From Zygnema cylindricum (Eukaryota > Streptophyta > Zygnematophyceae > Zygnematales > Zygnemataceae): a stretch of 53,446 nucleotides of DNA. The translations under genes and the position numbers were made by a program. Under the pieces are notes generated by a model. That model was not told the DNA's origin. It was given only the letters and a program-made list of their open reading frames with translations, and searched no databases. The DNA lies in NCBI GenBank assembly GCA_037447655.1, contig JBBHKE010001469.1, forward strand, positions 173,855 to 227,300, written 5' to 3'. Positions 45,898-53,446 of the stretch are shown piece by piece (positions within the stretch are counted from its first letter, which is position 1; each line of letters opens with the position of its first letter).

Positions 45898-45940
45898 AAG
45901 TCCTGTCTTGAGAATTAAAGGTGTTTAAACTGAGGTTAAA

Positions 45941-45956
45941 AATAAGGAGGGGATGA
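45941..45956 (+). promoter_or_regulatory. Polypurine tract
   Basis: AATAAGGAGGGGATGA lies directly before the LTR start, as expected for the second-strand primer of an LTR retrotransposon. Confidence 0.8.
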
Positions 45957-46925
45957 TGTAACAGTAATAGCGGATGCGAACATGTTTATAAATGGGTATT
46001 TAGGTGTTATGATTAGAGAGTACTAAATGTGGTAGATGTTTGCAAAAGAATCACGCTATTTGGAGTTATATTTTAAAAGTTATAGCGATGTGTGTATTTA
46101 GGTGACATCGTGGGGTCTAAATAACAAGTGGGTATCATTGAAACGGGTTAAGGGTCAAATTAGTACCGAAATAACGCGTGTACGTTTCATAAAGTTCTAA
46201 TGAAACGTTTAGTAAGCAAGGTGGTTCGTTACGTACAAATTTCCGTACGAAACGTCACTTTCACTTAAGGGAATTTCATAGGAAGTTTCGCGTGCGAAAT
46301 TTGTTATGCACGATCGTGCGAAGTCGCGTTTTGTTTGGCGCGCACTTTTGCACGTAAATGTTACGTAGTGAAACGTAACGTTTGATAGGTTAGTAAAGTG
46401 CTAAGTAGTTAGTAAGAGATTTCGCACGTTTTTGCATTGGTGGGTCTGAGTCATTGGTGATCAATGATTCGCCCAGTTAAAAGCGTGTTAAAACGGAGCG
46501 TTGACTCTGGCCTGGCGAGTCCAGGGCGATGATGGATAAATAGTGAAGTGTAAGAGGAGAGTAGACATATTTTCCTTTGGAAAAGTTTGTGGAAATTCCG
46601 GCTGATCTTGGTCCTGAGCGATAAATACCAAATTGGAGAAAAGGCATTTTACATTGAAGTCTCTTACTAACTAAATAGTGTTTTATTAGTTTAGAGATAG
46701 AATTATTAAGAGTGGAGAGTAGTGGAAAACACTATAAAAAGAAGTTTTGAGCCACGAGGGCAAGAGAACAAGCTAATGTAATGTGGACATAAGCATCTTC
46801 TAATTTAAAGTTTATCCTTATGTGAGTGTGGTCCAATGTGGATGTGTATTTTCCAATTTGTGGAATGTGTGGTTGGGATTGTAAGTAGTAATGGGGTTTT
46901 CTGAGAGGTAGGAGATCCTGTTACA
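45957..46925 (+). repeat. 3' long terminal repeat, 969 bp
   Basis: It begins TGTAACAG and ends CTGTTACA, a perfect 8-bp inverted terminus with TG...CA ends, right after the polypurine tract. No second copy occurs in the window, so the 5' LTR is lost. Confidence 0.9.
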
Positions 46926-48303
46926 GTTCACATTGACGACGATGGTGTAGACGGACGAGAGTTATGCAAACGACTTTTTTTGAATGTGATTGATTTTTCG
47001 TTTAGTGCGATTTCATGTGTGAGCGCAATTATATTAAATCATTATTTTTACCTTTTTACTTAAAAAAATACAATTTTGCACGATCGAACGTCGTCCGTAC
47101 TCCACACTATCTAAAGCAAACCTATATTACAATATTTTTACGCCAATAAAACTTACCTTAATTAGAATAATGAAAAAATTAGAATCGTTTACTCTATTTG
47201 ATGTCATAGAGTCGAAATTTCGAGCGACCGAATTAGAGTAATTTACTCTAATTACGATTCGCGGTGTAGTGAAGTGTTCCGTACTACTTTGAAAAACGTC
47301 CCAATGTGCGAAAATGAAATCAAAAATTTGACATGTGACGGTTGTAGACGTAGGTACATTTTGTGACGGTTGACAACGACTACGAAATTGGTGACGCTAA
47401 CAAAAACAACGACAATTGTAGACGTTTAGATTTTTGTAATTTTGTGACACGGCAAAAATTTAGGGTTTTGTAACACTGTGACATCACGCTCACTTGTGAC
47501 AACTCGCTCCCTTGTGACAACGTCGAAGTCGTAGATTCAAGAACTTTTATCCATGGATACCCGATTTCGTTTTCTCTAATTCTTTCGGTCTACTTGCCAT
47601 AAATATATGCATAAAGGTAGTCAAAAAGAATTATTTTTCAAATATCTTTCATGGTATACTGGTTTTGTCGTGCCTAATTCTAAAAAGTGTGAGATAAAAG
47701 TAATAGTGTGAGAGGGAGAGGGGAGAGGCGACGACGACGCAAAATTCTACCGAGGACGAATGAATTAAAGTGGAGGTCCGCGACCCTTGCAGATTTTTTT
47801 CCGTACATCGTTATCTTTTCCGTACATGCGCGTGACGGGCAGGGAAAAAAATAGCGAGTACTCTCCCTCGTCCTAAAATTTTCCCTCTCTTGTGTCAAGT
47901 GCGTGGGCAGTTTTGCATTCGTTGTTTGGGCGGTACTTTTTTGAAATCACCTCGCGAGGTGATTTTTGATAAAGTTTTTTTACTGTCTGGATTCTCTTGC
48001 CCAGGTGTCGAAAAAAGGAAAACGCCAAAATTTGTGAAGATGACGACAAACTTGAAGTACATTCAAAGTATCGACTTGACGTTTGCCTTACTTTTAAAGA
48101 ATTGATTTTTTGTATGGCTAAAGTTTTTCTCGTACGAAACTGCGTTTTGGGTGAAAACGACATATTAAAGTCGATACTTTAACACATGGGGACATACCCT
48201 AAAGGGACGAAAAAATATTTGTTGCACGATATCTCTATTACTACTCTTTCCCTTCGTGGAAAGGAATTTGCGTGCAAAACATAATGGCAAATGATAAAAG
48301 TAC
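46926..48303 (+). repeat. 1.38-kb direct repeat, downstream copy
   Basis: Partner of 40332-41715. It contains the right end of a CACCG element (GCGGTG then TA at 47266), the TIR element ending at 48199, and the start of an AGGGTGAACC-type element that continues to its right end TTCACCCT at 48618. Confidence 0.88.
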
Positions 48304-48618
48304 AAATTTTCATTTTGAAAATGATTTTGAAACGGTTTGGTACTACCAAATGACAAGATTGTACAAATTGTACATTCGCATAGCGCTGCCAGATATTTAA
48401 AGTTGCGTTCGTCCGTACATGCGCCGTTCAGATTTTGTGTTTTTGAATCTTTTAATATTCCCAGCAGGCTAAACAAGATCCGGCGTTGTTCAAATCGCAA
48501 TCCAGCACGTCAACAATTGGTTCTTTGCTGGCACAACCTGATGGAGAAGTGATACAAATATTACTGCCAATAAACGTGTTCGTACGATTATTAGGAACGC
48601 TTGATGGAGGTTCACCCT

Positions 48619-50577
48619 AAATTGTGAAAGAAAGTGAAGCCCTACTAGAAGATGTCCATTTTAACTTTTAGCGGAGATCCTCTAATAATCACAAATTGAA
48701 AGATTTGCTACGTAGGATTTGCTATGTAAGATTGGCTACAAAAGATTGACCGCACGTGTCGTTTTTCCGGCAGATATTTCATAGTCGTACATCTTTCTAA
48801 TATGTGAAATTTTTAACCCTGCACATGAGCTTTTCCATTTAGGAACAAAATGACGTCACGTACAACTAAACTGAATTTAAACACGCGTGATTTCCATGTC
48901 CGTCGTTTGGCATTCGTTTTTGATGCCTAAGTGAACGTGAAAGTTTTTGAGAAAATTTGCTTTAATTCAGAAATTTGCAATTATTCAAAAAATCTTTGCA
49001 TTCTCATTGGACCGACAATGATAGAAAGGGAAACGAGAAACAGTAATGGACTCCTCCCTCCGGGTGCAAAAAGCAAAAAATTTGCGTGCCTAAAAACTTA
49101 TTTAATGTCGACAAGTGCAGCCCGCCTAAGGGCTCCGCTGGAATGGATATTTACCCTTGACAAATGACAAAATTGCAGTAATTCCAAACGACGCAATTGC
49201 CAGTATCCAATAGCGAGATTCATGCTAATACGGTGGGGATTCGCGGAGATACGGTGAGTACAGTACGGCATGTTAAATTGTATAAGTATAGTTTGTGTGT
49301 CGGACGTGGTTTTGAAAATATTCTGACTTGTTTCCATAGATTTCTTAGGCGCATAAAACGCACGGAGTAAACTAACAAATACAACGTACAGTGCGCATAA
49401 AACAATTTCAATTTTTATAAAACTCGTGCTAAAATTCATACATTACTTTGCATTCATACATTTTTCCAATTTGATGTACTGTCCGTATGACTCAGTACAT
49501 TTTAGGGTTTTTTAAGGGTTTTACGGGATTTTATGGTTTTTAGCCTTGTTGTTCAAATCATGCGATTTTTTCCTTTTTTTCGATTAAAATGTATAATTCG
49601 TGATTGTTGAAAAATCGTAAAAAATAGCGATGTATTTTTTGTCCGATAAATTGAACGGCTAATATATGTAAACTGTATCGATAGCTATACAGTTTTGTAC
49701 GGTAAATGTACAAACTTTGACGAAAAGATACGTTGCACTTCGTAGTACTTTCAGTCTGGTAAATTGAATATAAATTTTAAGAGAAATGTATAGAATTGTA
49801 CCGAAAATGTACAGACTATTTCGAAAATATACGGAAATGTAAGGAAATTGTACAAAATGCGGTATATGTAAAATTCATTTTAGTTTACATGTACAAAATA
49901 GTACGGACGAAAATACATTAACGATTTTTACGATTTTTTCAAAACATTCAATGTGTCGTTACCTATAATTCGTCAAGATTAAAATCGCTCGCACTAAACA
50001 CTATGAACAACAATGATTTTTAGGGTACATTTTAGTACATTTCGTATATTTAATTACAACAATTTTATATTTTTCTTACATTTACGTATAACATCCGTAT
50101 TTCTCCGTACTTTTTACACTTATTTATTTTATGTTTTCTAGGGTACGTTTCCATACATTTCCGTATTATTTAGTACATAAGCGATACATTGTTTTACAGT
50201 TATTAACATAGGCGTACATTTTCGTGCATTTTAGGGTTATTTAAGCGGGGATTTTAGGGTTTTTAGCGTACATTCTTGTACTTTCCATTATATATCAGTA
50301 CAACAGTCTTAGATTTTCTGTACTTTTACGGTTATCAAGGAACGGTTTTTGCATATATCCGTACATTTTCGTATATCATCCGTACTTTTTCAGATTTTTT
50401 AAGAATTTTTTAGAGTCACCCTTTCATACATTTTTGTACAATTCGTACAATAGAAAAAGTATGAAATTTGCAAAAACTAACAAATGTAGTTTTCGAAAAA
50501 AAAGTCAAAATCCGTACGAATTCGACAATTAGGCTTGATTCCTATTTGTACAATATTTTATTCCTTCGCAGATTCAT
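48619..50577. other. AT-rich stretch without recognised gene
   Basis: Frames near 48931-49167 and 49098-49439 resemble nothing known. The part 49440-50560 is rich in GTACATTT, CGTAC and TTTTAGGG words. 49192-49225 resembles 50871-50904 (CGCAAT.GCCAGTATCCA), suggesting an old duplication. Confidence 0.4.
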
Positions 50578-50579
50578 TA

Positions 50580-50810
50580 CACCGTCAATCGCTTTTACCA
50601 TGGTGTTTATGTTTTTTTAGTCACTTAAAACATCTTTTTTGCGTACACACTTATCCGATTTTCAATTTGAGACCGCCAATCGGAAATTAGGAATCTATAC
50701 TTTCTATGCCAACCGTCAAATCAACAATCTGAGAAGTGTGCACCGAGAAAAGATGCTTTAACTGACGGAAAAAAACATTAACACTAATAGCGATTCATGG
50801 ATTCACGGTG
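50580..50810. mobile_element. 231-bp TA-flanked MITE, intact copy
   Basis: TA then CACCGTCAATCGCTTTTACC; the right end GATTCATGGATTCACGGTG is followed by TA. Internal AGTCACTTAAAACATC and a complementary GATGCTTTAACTGAC show it is nearly palindromic. It is the uninterrupted relative of 19279-21319. Confidence 0.8.
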
Positions 50811-51364
50811 TACATGTTGCAAGTGATATGTGATGTCGGCATTGACAACATGTCAATATATCTAACCGGCGCAATCGCCAGTATCCATTAGCGTGATTCG
50901 AGCAACTACTTTAAGTACGATTTCCAGGCATGTAAAATGTACGATAAACTTTCCATGTGTGTCGAAAATAGTTTTGAAAAGACTTGTACCCTATTTGTAC
51001 GTTATTTTATTCGCTCCGCAGATTTCGTACATGTTGCCTTTGGGGCATTAAGTGGGGATGGAGCGAGATTCGGTAACGTCACCAAACAATCATTCTCCCA
51101 AAATGCGCCATTGGATGACTGTTTTGACGGTTAAAACGTTAATTCAAAGCTTTGCCAATGGCTCTTGTGCGTCAGTGTTGGGATTTGAGTATTTTCTAGG
51201 TCTATTAAGATAGGAAAAGAGCAGAGGCAGCTTGGATCTAACTCCCCTCTCCAAGCCCCCACACTTGTTGTAGTCACTGAAGGCTGGATTGGGAGCTAGA
51301 GCCATGGCTGCCTAAGCTCACTACAGAAGACAGGGGTTGATTTAGGTAGATGTACCAAAAGGTA
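50811..51364. other. Stretch without recognised gene
   Basis: A 65-codon frame at 50937-51134 is not recognisable. 51190-51360 is less AT-rich than its surroundings and matches nothing else in the window. Confidence 0.35.
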
Positions 51365-53122
51365 CACCGCGCATCGTTATTAGCGTTGAGAAATTATTAG
51401 TTTTAAAATTTAATTAGGGTTATTAACACTAAATACGATTGTTACTTTTAAAAAAAAAAGTTTAACACTAATTGATCTATAATTCTAATTTTGGTACGAC
51501 AGATCTGCCATGAGGATCTTCACAGTAAAATAAGTAAAAGTACATTATTTGACAAATCGTACACTATCGCATCCTTGACTCTAATTTTTGCATAACTCTA
51601 ATTTGGGTTTTGAGCGAATAATTATTTCGCCACCCATATATTTACACTAAAATATGTACAAGTATAAGACTATGAAATAGTACCCCGTCGTGTCATTTTA
51701 CTCTAATTTATTCGTATATGTAATTTGTGTATTTTTCGCGCGCGATGAATATAATTACACTAAAAGAGGTACGAGTACAAAATGTGACAAAACGTACACC
51801 GTCACGTGATAATGACGTTAACGTGCATCGGATTGCAAGACGTAGTTACACGTTAACGCGACATAGCGTTACAACCAACATATTTTGATTGAATTCAGTC
51901 ATATGTTGTGTAATGTTTGAAACTTTAACGACTGTAAAGCGCTGTTTACACTTTCGTTTCATAGAACTTACATTAAATTGGGTGATTAATTGGAATATGG
52001 TTGCCGCTAAGGGTCTCTTAACTCTAATAAGGTCGCCGTTTGGTTGCTTTTTTATAGTTAATGTATAGGGGGAAAGATTAGGCAACAACAACAGTCGGAT
52101 GTAAGAGTAAGCGCAAATAAAAAATCCAAATTGATAATGCCATTGCCCATCTGAACGTGCAATATATATGGGAAAATTATAGAAGTGGGAGGTCAAAAAA
52201 ATAAGGGAATCCATTGTGAATAGAGGATAGGTTCAAAATTTTAATTTTATTATTTGGTTGTAAATTTGAAATCCCACTTTTTTTAAAAACTCAAAAACGA
52301 AACTGGAATTTTAAGAAACCGCCCAAAGATTTTATGAAAGAGTTGCGAAAAACGGTGCAGCTTATTGGATGTACGGATGTCTTTTACAAAAGAGACCAAA
52401 AGGACAGACGGTTTGTTTAATATCGTTGGTTTGCAGGCATGACGTTTCTATGGCCAATAAATTAGCCACGTGTAATTGTGATCGTCCAATAATATGCCGC
52501 GCTACGTCGATTCTTTCGGATATCTTCAAATTGCGACCCAATTAGAAGTAAATTTCACTGTATTACGTGTTCATTTTTGAACTTCCTCTCTTGAACGCGT
52601 CTTTATTAGAGTTAAACGCGACTTTATTAGAGTTAAGACCCCTTATTAATGTCAAATGACTCTAATAAAACAAACAAAGTGCGACGATATTAGAGTTCAA
52701 AAGTACCTTTTTCGTACGAAAATCAAACAACGTAACTGAAAGCCTCGTTTACATTCGAAACACAAGCGTTAATTCAGCCGTTCATAAATGTTGAATTTAA
52801 ATTATGTAACTGCGCATAATTTACATGTAACCTTCAACGGTGGTCTCGACGTAACTAAAACTCAACGCGACAACAGTACTAACGTCATAATGATGTTAAG
52901 ATATACGGACTGACAGTTTTTGTACGTCTACATAATTTAGTGTTAATAATTATAGCGCGGATAATTATCGACGACATAACCCATTATAGAGTACCTAAAT
53001 AAATTAGAGTAAAATTCCTCTTTGAAAAAGTTCTATCACATAAATTAGAGTAAACGACCCTAATTATTTTTTTCTCTTTTTTTACTCGAATTTTTTCATT
53101 ACTCTAATTACGATTCGCGGTG
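51365..53122. mobile_element. 1.76-kb CACCG-family TIR element
   Basis: TA then CACCGCGCATCGTTATTAGC; right end CTAATTACGATTCGCGGTG then TA. About 52885-53122 is the reverse complement of the left part of 40078-40674. A minus-strand frame at 51846-52214 (122 codons, MDSLIFLTSHFYNFPIYIAR...) has no recognisable transposase motif. It may be a composite of two elements. Confidence 0.65.
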
Positions 53123-53129
53123 TACCTGT

Positions 53130-53370
53130 GCGTATCTATTTTATTTATATGTGGCTGCCGCAGTTTTGTTATAGTAAACCCGCGCCGGCCGTGTGAATTG
53201 TTTTTTTTTTATGACGGCTGATGTTCGCAAACGCGACACTTTTTTAACCGCCTGTATAATATTTCGCCAGTCAAAGTTGTTCGACGGATTGACCGTCAAA
53301 TATGAAGTTAAAGGTACGTAGTTTGTACAAAAATGTACTTCAAATGTACAATTTGTGACAACTACCTGCG
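53130..53370. mobile_element. Foldback-element arm, second copy
   Basis: Matches about 2568-2795 (for example CAGTCAAAGTTGTT.GACGGATTGACCGTCAAAT around 53269-53300). It is the right arm only, beginning a few bases after the preceding element's TA. The remaining 76 bases of the window hold nothing recognised. Confidence 0.8.
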
Positions 53371-53446
53371 CGCAACATATATTGTCTATGCGATTAGCAA
53401 TTCCCTGCCTATATTTCCATAATTACTTTGTAACTGTTGTTCGACG

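Larger units (their letters stand above)
41716..46925 (+). mobile_element. Decayed, 5'-truncated Ty3/gypsy (chromovirus-like) retrotransposon
   Basis: The order zinc-knuckle gag, protease, reverse transcriptase, RNase H, integrase, chromodomain-like tail, polypurine tract and LTR is that of Ty3/gypsy elements. The 5' LTR, primer-binding site and most of gag are missing, and all three frames are used with several stops. The element cannot make its proteins. The 3' LTR lies within the CACCG element copy that resumes at 46926, showing insertion into that older element. Confidence 0.93.

Noticed and set aside
40332-48303. Interpretation of the 1.38-kb direct repeats as LTRs
   Set aside because: They lack TG...CA ends, are composed of DNA-transposon pieces, and a proper LTR with polypurine tract is present at 45957-46925.
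49500-50450. Interstitial telomere array from TTTTAGGG words
   Set aside because: The words are scattered and irregular; no tandem TTTAGGG run.

Overview
This is nuclear DNA from an intron-rich, AT-rich eukaryote, most likely an alga or plant-like protist. The reasons are GT-AG introns, a pentatricopeptide-repeat (PPR) protein whose C terminus resembles the plant plastid-signalling PPR-SMR family, plant-type leucine-rich repeats, duplicated telo-box-like AACCCTAA motifs near a gene start, and Ty3/gypsy, Ty1/copia and TA-flanked inverted-repeat transposons. The species cannot be named from the sequence. No tRNA, rRNA or CRISPR array was found. One 10-base assembly gap lies at 39005-39014.

Layout. 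1-5250: a tandem duplication and a stack of nested inverted-repeat elements, including a foldback element and two hAT-type MITEs with intact 8-bp target duplications. 5250-18223 (+): the PPR-SMR gene, with nine well-supported exons and one candidate first exon; its introns carry CT-rich, TA/TG and ACATTGG repeats and inserted elements, and two exon ends are duplicated into the next intron. 19279-26235: more nested transposons, a retroelement fragment with a zinc motif and a nuclease-like region, a dead copia integrase, a CT/GA hairpin and palindrome-rich elements. 28331-37294 (-): a previously hidden secreted LRR gene made of a signal-peptide exon, an N-terminal cap exon and at least five 72-nt phase-2 exons, each encoding exactly one 24-residue plant-type LRR. 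Its introns are huge, A-rich or minisatellite-rich, and have been copied together with the exons. 37485-53446: nested TIR elements and one decayed 5'-truncated Ty3/gypsy chromovirus-like element with an intact-looking 969-bp 3' LTR.

The two host genes do not form an obvious pathway. The PPR-SMR protein is probably an organelle RNA-binding factor. The LRR protein is probably secreted or cell-surface and is the most interesting system here, because its repeat number appears to grow by duplication of whole exon-plus-intron units. Most of the rest is layered transposon DNA whose nesting order can be read from the sequence.
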